Positions 1 to 6,341 of a stretch of DNA of 24,617 nucleotides are shown one piece after another. The number at the start of each line of letters is the position of its first letter. The stretch's first letter is position 1. A model generated the notes under the pieces. That model ran no database searches, was not told the origin of the DNA, and saw only the letters and a list, made by a program, of their open reading frames with translations. Origin of the DNA: a virus; IMG/VR virus record IMGVR_UViG_3300010373_000133, positions 1-24,617 of that record; one strand, given 5' to 3'. The position numbers were made by a program, and so were the translations under genes.

Positions 1-621
1 GCTCTTGCCGGATTTGGTGCTACAAGTGCTATTACTGCGCCTCCTGGTGAACCACCCGGACAAGGTACGTGCGCTCATGGCAATAGCTCTACACCCTGTA
101 AGACCGATCCTTCAACTAACGGTAAAGACTGTGATCCCCACGGTAACAATGGAGGGGTGAACGAAGATCATTGTCTAGGGACGACTTCATCGTCAACTAC
201 AGTAACAACATCGACAAGCTCGACAAGCACTTCTACTCCAACGACCACTACGACACCGAAAACAACTTCATCAACATCATCTACGACGAACACATCGCCT
301 ACGACGACTTCTTCTACAAGTACATCAGGAACAACCACGTCGTCATCTACTACAACAGGTTCCACCACTACTACAAGTACGACGTCCCCTGTAGTTGGTA
401 CTACCACGACAACATCGGGTGCCCCTGCCGGTACTACGACGACAACGAGCCAGCCCTCGACTAATAAACCTGTTAAGCCCAAGCGCAAGACTAATGTAGT
501 TGGGCCACCACTTGCAGCTAAAGGTACGCTGCCCTATACAGGAATGGAGGATAACCTGCTAGTGATTATTGGTGTGTTGATGACGTTTACAGGATTTGTT
601 CTTAGGAGAGTTAAAGCATAG
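1..621 (+). CDS. Thr-rich secreted protein with LPYTG sortase signal (5' end outside window)
   Basis: Frame 1 is open from base 1, so the gene starts upstream; the GTG at 157 is internal. The visible 206 residues begin with ALAGFGATSAI, the end of a signal peptide that resembles the one in the next gene. A short Cys/His/Asn-rich segment follows (nt 64-174, with HGNSSTPC and HGNNGGVNEDHC). Then comes about 90 residues of Ser/Thr low-complexity stalk, a Lys/Arg patch, LPYTG (nt 529-543), a hydrophobic helix and a basic RRVKA tail. LPxTG plus helix plus positive tail is the classic cell-wall sorting signal, so the product is probably exported and attached to host peptidoglycan by host sortase. 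It is probably not a virion protein, because it lies outside the late operon and on the other strand. A surface-modification or superinfection role is inference. The Cys-rich motif resembles segments I recall from actinobacterial surface proteins, which I could not verify. Confidence 0.85.
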   Translation, partial: ALAGFGATSAITAPPGEPPGQGTCAHGNSSTPCKTDPSTNGKDCDPHGNNGGVNEDHCLGTTSSSTTVTTSTSSTSTSTPTTTTTPKTTSSTSSTTNTSPTTTSSTSTSGTTTSSSTTTGSTTTTSTTSPVVGTTTTTSGAPAGTTTTTSQPSTNKPVKPKRKTNVVGPPLAAKGTLPYTGMEDNLLVIIGVLMTFTGFVLRRVKA

Positions 622-630
622 GAGGATAAG

Positions 631-1740
631 ATGAGCCGCATAGTGATGTTTTTGGCACTATGCGGATTGATTGGAGCTGGATTTGGCACAAGTGCCATTC
701 TGAGTAGCTCAGGAGAGCATTCAGTCTGCAATTCTGCTACAACTACAGGACCAACTCATACAGCATCATGGGATGGAAACAACGTTTACACAGCACCCGG
801 TGATGTTCTAACGGTAACTGCTTGCGTAACAGCTACAGATCAAACTACAACCGTAACTGTTCCAACAACCATTTCTACTAGCACGACTACGCCTATTACT
901 ACTACAACGCCAACCACTACCACAACTGCGGCTACTCCGCTATTTGATGGTAGGGCATCAGGAATGACAGCAATTGATCCTATTGGTGGGCCAGGACATC
1001 AGACACAAACTCCAACTGTGTGGAGTTGTATGTGTTATATCAATGGTAATGTCAAACTGGTTTCTGACGATACCTATGGCAAAGCCTACCAGTATACTAC
1101 GAACGATTCTTCCACAAACGGATGGTACGATCCTGGTACACTAAAGGGTGCCAGCGAGTTGACTGAAACTCGTTCTGCTCCTTATACTGGTCATTGGGAT
1201 TGGTTCCGGTTTGCTATCAAAGTTCCGTCAAGTTGGCAACAAACAACTTGGAATATCATGTTCGAGCCTAATTTCCCTGAAATCACATCACCGCCTGTTG
1301 CTATTCGCTTGTCACCTAGAGCAGCAGATGGTAGTTATGCTTGGACGCGCAGCAAATACACAGCATCGTGGTGGGAAATGTCGTCTAACGTATCTAATAC
1401 GTCAGGGGGTTCTTCTTACACTGACCATGACTACTGGATTCAGCCCGTTGATTATGACCAATGGACAGAATTCGTATGGGGCATTGATTACGAGACTAAT
1501 CTGACTGGTGCATTCAAGGTCTATACGCGCCCTGTGGGGGGTTCTTGGACATTGAAAGCATCGGCCACTAACGTCAATACCTATCAGATGAAGACAAGTA
1601 GTCCGAACGATGTGCAGATGCTGTATTTCGGGGATGAGCCGTCGAACGGCTGGCCTTCGGTGCTGCCGACGAACACGGTTTTGATGCAGGGGTACCGTAG
1701 ATACGCAAATGAGCAAGATGCATTGAACGCTCCCAATTAG
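631..1740 (+). CDS. Secreted polysaccharide-lyase-like protein (heparin lyase I-like fold)
   Basis: 369 aa. The SD AGGAGG overlaps the end of the upstream gene and sits 5 nt before ATG 631. Residues 1-24 form a signal peptide (MSRIVMFLALCGLIGAGFGT), similar to the end of the upstream protein's signal. Residues 25-75 contain two Cys, residues 70-100 are a Thr-rich linker, and residues 105-369 are a globular beta-rich domain. The pattern ETRSAPYTGHWDWFRFAIKV, followed by Pro-rich strands and WTEFVWGIDYETNLTGAFKVY, recalls the concanavalin-like polysaccharide lyase family (PF14099, heparin lyase I-like). There is no LPxTG, so it would be released or held by the envelope. It may trim host surface glycans after infection or act on capsule. 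Catalytic residues were not identified, so a non-catalytic carbohydrate-binding role is possible. Confidence 0.8.
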   Translation: MSRIVMFLALCGLIGAGFGTSAILSSSGEHSVCNSATTTGPTHTASWDGNNVYTAPGDVLTVTACVTATDQTTTVTVPTTISTSTTTPITTTTPTTTTTAATPLFDGRASGMTAIDPIGGPGHQTQTPTVWSCMCYINGNVKLVSDDTYGKAYQYTTNDSSTNGWYDPGTLKGASELTETRSAPYTGHWDWFRFAIKVPSSWQQTTWNIMFEPNFPEITSPPVAIRLSPRAADGSYAWTRSKYTASWWEMSSNVSNTSGGSSYTDHDYWIQPVDYDQWTEFVWGIDYETNLTGAFKVYTRPVGGSWTLKASATNVNTYQMKTSSPNDVQMLYFGDEPSNGWPSVLPTNTVLMQGYRRYANEQDALNAPN

Positions 1741-1754
1741 ATTACGGAGGTTTG

Positions 1755-2021
1755 ATGACTCTGGACGAGATTAAACTGTACACCCTCCAAGAGAGAATCA
1801 AGGCATACGTCTATTTCGGTGTTGATGCCGAAATGGACTATATCGCTAATAAGGTTGAACAAGAGGCACTTGATCCAGATCACGAGAAAAACATACACGA
1901 CATAGAGTGGCATAAGAAGCAAGAGAATATCTTCCAAGCTAAGATTGAAAGAGCAAATAAGAGGATTGAGGACTTGCAGGTTCTTGTAGGAGTTGAACAT
2001 GAAGATCATCTACGGGGGTAG
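1755..2021 (+). CDS. Small helical hypothetical protein
   Basis: 88 aa from ATG 1755. A GGAGG lies at 1746-1750, four bases upstream; a TTG at 1752 is the alternative start and would add one residue. The protein is charged and probably all-helical. Its second half (EWHKKQENIFQAKIERANKR) has a coiled-coil-like heptad pattern. No known domain is recognised. The 3' end overlaps the next gene by 23 nt in another frame, which suggests co-translation with the P-loop protein. A pairing role is only inference. Confidence 0.75.
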   Translation: MTLDEIKLYTLQERIKAYVYFGVDAEMDYIANKVEQEALDPDHEKNIHDIEWHKKQENIFQAKIERANKRIEDLQVLVGVEHEDHLRG

Positions 2022-2322
2022 AAAGACTGGTAAGACAACTGCCCTCATTGAAATGTGTGATGAGGCAACGCGGAACGGTGAGCTTAGTTACATTGTTTGT
2101 GGTAACGTGCGAAATGCTCAAATCATCATGCAGAAGGCTAAGGAAATGGGGAAGGATATACCCTTCCCAATTACCTACGATGAATTCATGCGCCACCAGT
2201 ATGCGGGCGTTAACATCAAAAAGTTCTTCTTCGACAACGCCGACAGATTCATTCAGTGTCTCACTAACGTTGAAATCGCGGTACTGACAGTCAACAAGAC
2301 AGAGGAAGAAGATGCCCCGTAA
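1999..2322 (+). CDS. Minimal P-loop NTPase-like protein
   Basis: 107 aa from ATG 1999, six bases after a GTAGGAG SD; an in-frame TTG at 1993 is less likely. The sequence shows a Walker A box GGRKTGKT (residues 6-13) directly after the first strand. It also shows a Walker B-like FFFDNAD (residues 76-82, Asp79) and a later hydrophobic strand IAVLTVN. The central PITYDEFM segment is conserved-looking. This is much shorter than usual P-loop ATPases, which exceed 150-200 aa, so it is either a minimal nucleotide-binding core or half of a heteromeric enzyme. The substrate is unknown. It overlaps both neighbours (88-aa and 38-aa genes), consistent with one operon. Confidence 0.75.
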   Translation: MKIIYGGRKTGKTTALIEMCDEATRNGELSYIVCGNVRNAQIIMQKAKEMGKDIPFPITYDEFMRHQYAGVNIKKFFFDNADRFIQCLTNVEIAVLTVNKTEEEDAP

Positions 2323-2428
2323 GAACAAGAATAAGCGTGAAAAGTACCTTCAGAAGCAGAAGGAACGTAAGCAGCATAAGAAGAAGATCGAGAAGAAGGA
2401 AACTCCCTTTTGGGTGTCTACACCGTAG
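2312..2428 (+). CDS. 38-aa highly basic protein
   Basis: This short ORF starts at ATG 2312, inside the end of the P-loop gene, after GAGGAAG (2302-2308). It reads MPRKNKNKREKYLQ and continues with Lys/Arg/Gln repeats, then ends TPFWVSTP. About half of the residues are Lys or Arg. Such peptides typically bind nucleic acid or are ribosomal-protein-like, but no family is recognised. The stop at 2426-2428 falls inside the first small hairpin of the structured region. The start, SD and overlap fit the operon's style. Confidence 0.6.
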   Translation: MPRKNKNKREKYLQKQKERKQHKKKIEKKETPFWVSTP

Positions 2429-2580
2429 TTAGTACGGTTATGTCAGATGCCTTGGTTAAGCTCGTTAATCGGCGTCTCGGAATGGGTGGCGAGTTGGAGA
2501 GGCTCGCCGCTCGTCCTCGTTTTGCCACCCCGCTGCCACGCTGCGGCGATCCGCTCGCAAATTCGCAGGTCTACCAAGGC
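2422..2580 (+). other. GC-rich segment with nested inverted repeats (candidate structured RNA)
   Basis: From 2449 to 2580 GC is about 63% by hand count, clearly above the flanking genes. Complementary pairs visible by eye are: ACCGTA/TACGGT (2422-2427 with 2433-2438); an outer stem GCCTTGGT/ACCAAGGC (2449-2456 with 2573-2580); GGGTGGCGAG with TTTGCCACCC (2484-2493 with 2521-2530, three G-U pairs) enclosing GAGG/CCTC (2499-2502 with 2515-2518); and CGCTGC/GCGGCG (2531-2536 with 2543-2548). Together they form a closed multi-branch fold, which suggests a structured RNA or cis-regulatory leader of the RuvC-like gene. The segment can also be read as an open frame (ATG 2440 to stop 2619, TAATG overlap with the next gene), but its GC-rich, Arg/Leu/Pro-heavy codons differ from neighbours. 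A recently inserted small repeat element is another option. Confidence 0.45.
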
Positions 2581-2618
2581 CAAACCTCAGCAGGCTTTAG
2601 AGAGGCGATTGATAACTA

Positions 2619-3128
2619 ATGGTGGACAATCTAATCAAGGTTATCGCATTAGACCCAGGAGGCACAACAGGATGGGCTAAGGGTCTTATTCGCGATGGTA
2701 AGATGTATGCAATAAGTGGTCAAGAGAAGTGGAATCACATTCAGCTCTACAATTCTCTTAAGCTCTCCAAGCCTGATATCATTGTCTGCGAGAGATTCGA
2801 TTATCGCAAGGGTGGGTATAAGCAAGAAGGCGTAGAACTCATCAGTAGAGAGTACATCGGTGTTGTGCAACTGTATGTCCAGAAAGAAAACGTAAAGCTC
2901 AGTCCTGAACCTTTGAAGGATTACACAAGAGTAAAGCTTTACATGCAAATGCCTTCTGAGGGTGTAGGGGGTTACTGGAAGGAGGATTCAAAACTTAAAG
3001 AGGATGGAATGTTCATGGTTGGTAAGCCTCATGCGAATGATGCCATGAGACACCTTCTACAGTGGTTCGTATTCAAAGAAGGCTATCAGTTCAATAAGGA
3101 AGGGTTTGCTAGATTGGATGACAAATGA
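2619..3128 (+). CDS. RuvC-like endonuclease (Holliday junction resolvase family)
   Basis: 169 aa, about the size of RuvC. The RNase-H-fold signature is present: ALDPGGTTGWA with Asp12 on strand 1, DIIVCERF with Glu58 on strand 4, and HANDAMRHLLQW with His138/Asp141 on the last helix. These fit the metal-binding acidic residues of RuvC-family nucleases, which resolve branched DNA before packaging. The start at ATG 2619 overlaps a TAA (TAATG), and the nearest SD-like GAGAGG is 13 nt upstream, which is long. Initiation may therefore depend on the upstream region. Strand and neighbours place it with non-structural genes. Confidence 0.85.
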   Translation: MVDNLIKVIALDPGGTTGWAKGLIRDGKMYAISGQEKWNHIQLYNSLKLSKPDIIVCERFDYRKGGYKQEGVELISREYIGVVQLYVQKENVKLSPEPLKDYTRVKLYMQMPSEGVGGYWKEDSKLKEDGMFMVGKPHANDAMRHLLQWFVFKEGYQFNKEGFARLDDK

Positions 3129-3154
3129 TGCATTACGCCTGAAAGGATAGAGAA

Positions 3155-3349
3155 ATGGGTAGATTGCCTCAACAAAGCCCACCATACCCAGAAGAAAAGA
3201 AATATACTCTTAATGAAGCAAAAGCAGAGTTAGATCGTCAGGAATGCAATCTCAATGGGCATGATTTTGATATCATCGTTTTTAACTTTTCTCTTGATCC
3301 CCAAGAGATTATTTGTCAGAGATGCAACAAAAAGTGGAGGGTAGCATGA
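3155..3349 (+). CDS. Small zinc-binding-like protein
   Basis: 64 aa, with SD AAAGGATAG before ATG 3155. Cys31 and His36 (CNLNGH) and Cys54/Cys57 (ICQRCNKKW) form a C-x4-H...C-x2-C set typical of small zinc ribbons or knuckles in phage proteins. It could bind nucleic acid or protein; the partner is unknown. Its stop overlaps the next start (ATGA at 3346-3349), indicating coupled translation with the TIM-barrel-like gene. Confidence 0.75.
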   Translation: MGRLPQQSPPYPEEKKYTLNEAKAELDRQECNLNGHDFDIIVFNFSLDPQEIICQRCNKKWRVA

Positions 3350-4020
3350 AAACTATTTGGCGTGAGAATCCTAGGGGTAGCAAGTATTGGCCTAGTGAGA
3401 AGGCTAGGGATGCTGAGAAGGCTTTGGGTATTACTCGCATCTACTATCCTACACATATGAAAGACCCCAATACTGGTAAGTTCGTTGAGAACACTATTGA
3501 GATGAATGCTCAATTTTGTACTGATATCTCAACAAGGTTCGAGTTTGGTATTTATGAGCATACCGATGGTTGGGGACTTCCTGCAACTGCCCAAGCAATT
3601 GTTGATCGTATGGATAAGTATTTCAAGATGTGCGGCAAAGTTAAAGGCGTCATGTTCAACATTGAGACTCATAACATCAATGACCTGATTATTAACATCA
3701 TCGCCCTCTGGCGTCAAAAACACCCCACAGGTCCGATCGCGTGGGCTATGGAGGGTTTCCAAGGGGGATGGATGAATCAGGCGATGATTAACAAAGTGAA
3801 CAATGATACGAATATGGTAGTCGTGCCTGAAAACTTCGATGGTAACATGAATCCTCTTGCTCCTAGGAATGGGGTAACGCCCAAGCAGGAGTTGATTAAA
3901 TTGGGATTCGCTAGCAATCGGGTTAAGGAATTTTATGATGGTAAGTTGGTAGATCAGTATAAAGCTAGTTGGGACGGTTGTATCCTTAGTGAAGAAAGAT
4001 TGCCTACTTACAATTCATGA
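3346..4020 (+). CDS. TIM-barrel-like protein, possible glycoside hydrolase
   Basis: 224 aa. ATG 3346 is chosen because GTGGAGG lies five bases upstream and the start overlaps the preceding stop; an in-frame TTG at 3313 lacks this support. Successive strand-helix units are visible, and several strands end in acidic residues: RIYYPTH, FEFGIYE (Glu71), GVMFNIE (Glu107), IAWAMEG (Glu136), MVVVPENFD (Glu162) and RVKEFYDG (Asp198). That arrangement is usual for beta/alpha-barrel glycosidases such as GH25-like enzymes. I do not recognise the exact family, and it carries no signal peptide or wall-binding domain. The location outside the lysis cassette argues against it being the main endolysin. Confidence 0.6.
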   Translation: MKTIWRENPRGSKYWPSEKARDAEKALGITRIYYPTHMKDPNTGKFVENTIEMNAQFCTDISTRFEFGIYEHTDGWGLPATAQAIVDRMDKYFKMCGKVKGVMFNIETHNINDLIINIIALWRQKHPTGPIAWAMEGFQGGWMNQAMINKVNNDTNMVVVPENFDGNMNPLAPRNGVTPKQELIKLGFASNRVKEFYDGKLVDQYKASWDGCILSEERLPTYNS

Positions 4021-4373
4021 GTACTGGCGATCCATTAGTAGTTGTTGCTGCTGATCTTAAAGTCATCTTAGACGACTACTTTAGGGAAGAGGACAAGAAA
4101 AGACCTAAAGGACAGACAGACGGGTTCAAAAATAGAAATACTTCGTTCTACGGAGTTAAGCAATATTTAGCGGATCAATCTGGAATATCTGTTAGTAAAA
4201 TGTATCAAATAACTGAAGGGAAAATAGAGCATACATCGTTAAAAGTTGCAGACGCTTTATTGTCGGGTATGGAACGACCGGATTTAATGCGTCATATTCG
4301 TGTTGTTCCTAATCCTCGATGGAGCCAAGAAAAGTGGCTAGCATGGAAACAATCGTGTGATAGTGAAGAATAG
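4017..4373 (+). CDS. Helix-turn-helix protein
   Basis: 118 aa. ATG 4017 overlaps the upstream stop (ATGA), with no good SD of its own, so translation is probably coupled. Residues 46-82 (GVKQYLADQSGISVSKMYQI, then a helix to ADALL) look like a Cro/XRE-type helix-turn-helix. A charged N-terminal helix and a Trp-containing C-terminal tail (RWSQEKWLAWK) flank it. It probably binds DNA as a regulator. It is the last gene of the + strand arm and ends just before the terminator. Confidence 0.7.
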   Translation: MSTGDPLVVVAADLKVILDDYFREEDKKRPKGQTDGFKNRNTSFYGVKQYLADQSGISVSKMYQITEGKIEHTSLKVADALLSGMERPDLMRHIRVVPNPRWSQEKWLAWKQSCDSEE

Positions 4374-4374
4374 C

Positions 4375-4445
4375 GAAAGCCGCCGTATCATAGAGGAGAG
4401 ACTACGAGGGACGGCGGCTTTCTACCCCTTACGGGGGTCTTTTAG
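4375..4445. terminator. Double-hairpin, probably bidirectional terminator
   Basis: A perfect 12-bp stem GAAAGCCGCCGT/ACGGCGGCTTTC (4375-4386 with 4411-4422, loop 24 nt) is followed by a second short stem ACCCC/GGGGT (4424-4428 with 4434-4438) and then CTTTTAG. It lies exactly between convergent genes ending at 4373 (+) and 4446 (-). On the + strand the T-run follows the second stem; on the - strand TTTC follows the long stem. Confidence 0.75.
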
Positions 4446-4718
4446 TTAGTTAGTCTGAATATTCGTTCCTGGCTGTACTGACTCATAATTAGGCTCGGGT
4501 AGAGCCTCATCGTTAGTACCTGTAGGAACACCACTTTTAGCCTGACCACGCGCAAGAATATAAGCGCTTGCTAGAACAGCCTGAAGAACTGGTGCCCACC
4601 ATGCATGACTTTTATTGACGATATCGATAGCACCGCTTGTTTGCAAAGTCAGCACAATCTGGCCCAGTACCATAAGCCAGAATTCACTAGTCTTATAGAA
4701 TGCTTTGGTTTCTTTCAT
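4446..4718 (-). CDS. Putative holin
   Basis: 90 aa. The N-terminal YKTSEFWLMVLGQIVLTLQT begins a hydrophobic segment; a second weaker one (WAPVLQAVLASAYILARGQ) follows, then a polar Pro/Asn/Glu tail. The YKxSEFW start and size match small actinophage holins. ATG 4718 overlaps the stop of the 47-aa gene (TAATG), with AGGGG as a possible SD. A holin would time release of the CHAP endolysin encoded just upstream. It is the last gene of the late operon. Confidence 0.65.
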   Translation of the reverse strand: MKETKAFYKTSEFWLMVLGQIVLTLQTSGAIDIVNKSHAWWAPVLQAVLASAYILARGQAKSGVPTGTNDEALPEPNYESVQPGTNIQTN

Positions 4719-4861
4719 TAGACCCTAGCCCCTCTAAGAAATTCAAGTGCAATAAGAATAAGAGCAACAATCAGAATAAACCAAAGGAACTTCGCAATAA
4801 AAATTCCTCCGAAAATAGCAATCAAGAGAATCACGATAACTAGTGCCCACAACAATGACAT
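4718..4861 (-). CDS. 47-aa hydrophobic membrane protein
   Basis: The ORF reads MSLLWALVIVILLIAIFGGI and then FIAKFLWFILIV, ending EFLRGARV. It is nearly all hydrophobic with two possible transmembrane helices around Gly-Gly and Lys24, and a basic C-terminus. ATG 4861 follows GGGAGG (within the end of the endolysin gene) by 6 nt, and its TAA overlaps the holin ATG. Placement between endolysin and holin suggests a second holin, antiholin or pinholin-like role (inference). Confidence 0.7.
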   Translation of the reverse strand: MSLLWALVIVILLIAIFGGIFIAKFLWFILIVALILIALEFLRGARV

Positions 4862-4863
4862 TA

Positions 4864-5598
4864 CTACCTCCCTACGTGTACGAACGCGATTACGTCGGAC
4901 TTACTTCTTTTCATCGGAAGTACCTCTCCACCGTTCGACGCATTAGTGTGTCCTGTATTTCCTTCGATAGTGCCAAACTCTGACTGATTGAGCCAAACAC
5001 CAAAGAAGCCGATATGATCTGCAACACCATCGTTATCCCAATCAAATAGAACTAGATCACCTCTAAGTGGTTTGTAGGTAATAGTAAGGTTATTTCTACC
5101 AGCTCTAGCATCTGCCAAAGTTGTCGGAACGTAGGAATAAACAACACCCCTCTTAAACGCCTTAGGGCCGGCCTTAACACCACAATAGCTAACGAACATA
5201 TCGCACCAAGCACCGATAACGCCGTACCATAGTGAGAACATCACGCGGTTTGATCCAAATGGGTTCTCCTTGGTGCCAATCCACTTTCTAGCCTCATTCC
5301 ACATCTTCATGCGAATAGGCGTTTGCTTGGCAATCCTCTTTCTGTTATTAACTCTGGCCTGCATAAGCGGGCTAATCTTCTTGCGATTAACGAGATAACT
5401 GTAGAGCAAGTCACTAGCATGTTGATCCGGCTTACGGTAGCCTAGCCAGTATTTAGCTCTGTAAACAGAACGTGCAGTATCAGGACCAAATTCACCATCA
5501 ACTGCACCTTGCAGGAAGCCACGTCCTTTTAAGGCATCCTGTAAGACCTTTACATCATTGCCCTTAGTGTGAGGGCTTGTTAGTCCTAGAGTCCTCAT
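4864..5598 (-). CDS. Endolysin: peptidoglycan-binding domain plus CHAP
   Basis: 244 aa. Residues 5-55 match a PG_binding_1 domain (KGNDVKVLQDALKGRGF, then VDGEFGPDTARSVYRAKYWL). A basic linker leads to a C-terminal CHAP domain, with likely catalytic Cys132 (GAWCDMF), His195 (ADHIGFFG) and Glu212 (TIEGNTG). CHAP enzymes are amidases or endopeptidases that cut the peptide part of peptidoglycan. There is no signal peptide, so export relies on the holin. The start has a strong AAGGAG SD and overlaps the upstream membrane protein by 35 nt. Confidence 0.9.
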   Translation of the reverse strand: MRTLGLTSPHTKGNDVKVLQDALKGRGFLQGAVDGEFGPDTARSVYRAKYWLGYRKPDQHASDLLYSYLVNRKKISPLMQARVNNRKRIAKQTPIRMKMWNEARKWIGTKENPFGSNRVMFSLWYGVIGAWCDMFVSYCGVKAGPKAFKRGVVYSYVPTTLADARAGRNNLTITYKPLRGDLVLFDWDNDGVADHIGFFGVWLNQSEFGTIEGNTGHTNASNGGEVLPMKRSKSDVIAFVHVGR

Positions 5599-5956
5599 TT
5601 ATTCTCCTTGGAGAAACTTGTTTTACACAGTGCAATTTCTTTTCTTTTAGATGCTTAATAAACTGCTGTGTTGCATTAACCTCGTTTTCCGGTGTTCTTG
5701 GGTCATCCTTTTTTCCGAACGGTTGTACTGCATCAATCAACGTTTGGTAGTTCTGCTTGCAGCTTTCAACTCTGGATTTTTGAATTGAATACAACAAAGC
5801 ATTGATATCAGCAATTCTGTGTTTGTTATCAATAGCGCGCTGTCTATTTGCGAACAGGAGAAACAAAGTCAGAGCAGTAAATACAACCACCCAAATTTTG
5901 AACATAGTTTGAAGATGTGTATTAATCCATCTATTGATCTGCATTACTTTAGTCAT
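5564..5956 (-). CDS. Membrane-anchored helical protein of the lysis module
   Basis: 130 aa. One transmembrane segment (IWVVVFTALTLFLLFANRQ, residues 21-39) is followed by a charged helical domain with Cys67 and Cys109 and a basic C-terminus. ATG 5956 overlaps the upstream stop (ATGA); an alternative is Met5. The topology (short N-terminus, single helix, long helical tail) resembles i-spanin-like proteins, but Gram-positive phages usually lack spanins. A regulator or accessory of lysis is equally possible. Confidence 0.7.
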   Translation of the reverse strand: MTKVMQINRWINTHLQTMFKIWVVVFTALTLFLLFANRQRAIDNKHRIADINALLYSIQKSRVESCKQNYQTLIDAVQPFGKKDDPRTPENEVNATQQFIKHLKEKKLHCVKQVSPRRINEDSRTNKPSH

Positions 5957-6147
5957 TGAAAAAGAAACCTTACGACTAAATCAGCTGAAAGAGTAATAAA
6001 CCACAAAACAGTGAAAAAGATAAGCGTAGATGCATTTGTGTACGCCCACTTTCTACACTTTCCGAAAAAGGTGTCCTCGACCAAGATAACCTCATGTACG
6101 TTAGAAGGAATATCCAGTTCAATGTGTTGTAACGGTTCTACCTTCAT
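5953..6147 (-). CDS. Small membrane protein with C-terminal helix
   Basis: 64 aa when started at ATG 6147. This start has an AGGCGG SD and an ATGA overlap with the upstream stop; the frame is open further (to 6309), but that part would overlap another membrane-protein gene. The product begins MKVEPLQHIELDIPSNVHEV and ends with one hydrophobic helix (STLIFFTVLWFITLSADLVV). Function is unknown; the lysis-module context suggests an envelope role. Confidence 0.65.
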   Translation of the reverse strand: MKVEPLQHIELDIPSNVHEVILVEDTFFGKCRKWAYTNASTLIFFTVLWFITLSADLVVRFLFQ

Positions 6148-6338
6148 CTTTTGTCCACCGCCTGAAACAGCCCTAGTCCCATCATGCTTAGAAAACCAAG
6201 CTCCCACTCTAGATGCCAGGGAACTCCAAAAAGTTCTACGAGGATAAAGTATGTGAACATTCCGAACAGACCTGCTAACAAAAGTATTTTGGCTCTCCTG
6301 AGTTCCCATTCTCTCCTTTTTTGCTCCGATTGAGGCAT
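6144..6338 (-). CDS. Small two-helix membrane protein
   Basis: 64 aa, beginning MPQSEQKRREWELRRAKILL. A basic cytoplasmic start is followed by two hydrophobic stretches (LLLAGLFGMFTYFILVELFG and LGFLSMMGLGLFQAV) separated by a short Trp-rich turn. This is holin-like topology. The SD is weak (GCGGAA upstream). It is translationally coupled to the downstream 64-aa gene. Several such proteins in one lysis module are unusual. Confidence 0.65.
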   Translation of the reverse strand: MPQSEQKRREWELRRAKILLLAGLFGMFTYFILVELFGVPWHLEWELGFLSMMGLGLFQAVDKR

Positions 6339-6341
6339 TTT

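Noticed and set aside
168-488. Minus-strand Val-rich ORF and plus-strand Tyr/Asn/Asp-rich ORF over the Thr stalk
   Set aside because: Both are shadows of the Thr/Ser low-complexity coding sequence read in other frames; no SD and biased composition.
2449-2580. tRNA in the GC-rich segment
   Set aside because: No T-arm (GGTTCGA) or acceptor pairing of the right size was found on either strand.
2440-2619. 59-aa ORF in the GC-rich segment, ending in TAATG with the RuvC-like start
   Set aside because: No clear SD and codon composition unlike neighbours; stems explain the sequence better. Kept as an alternative in the structured-region entry.
6148-6309. N-terminal extension of the 64-aa membrane protein
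   Set aside because: It overlaps the two-helix membrane protein; ATG 6147 has an SD and an ATGA overlap.
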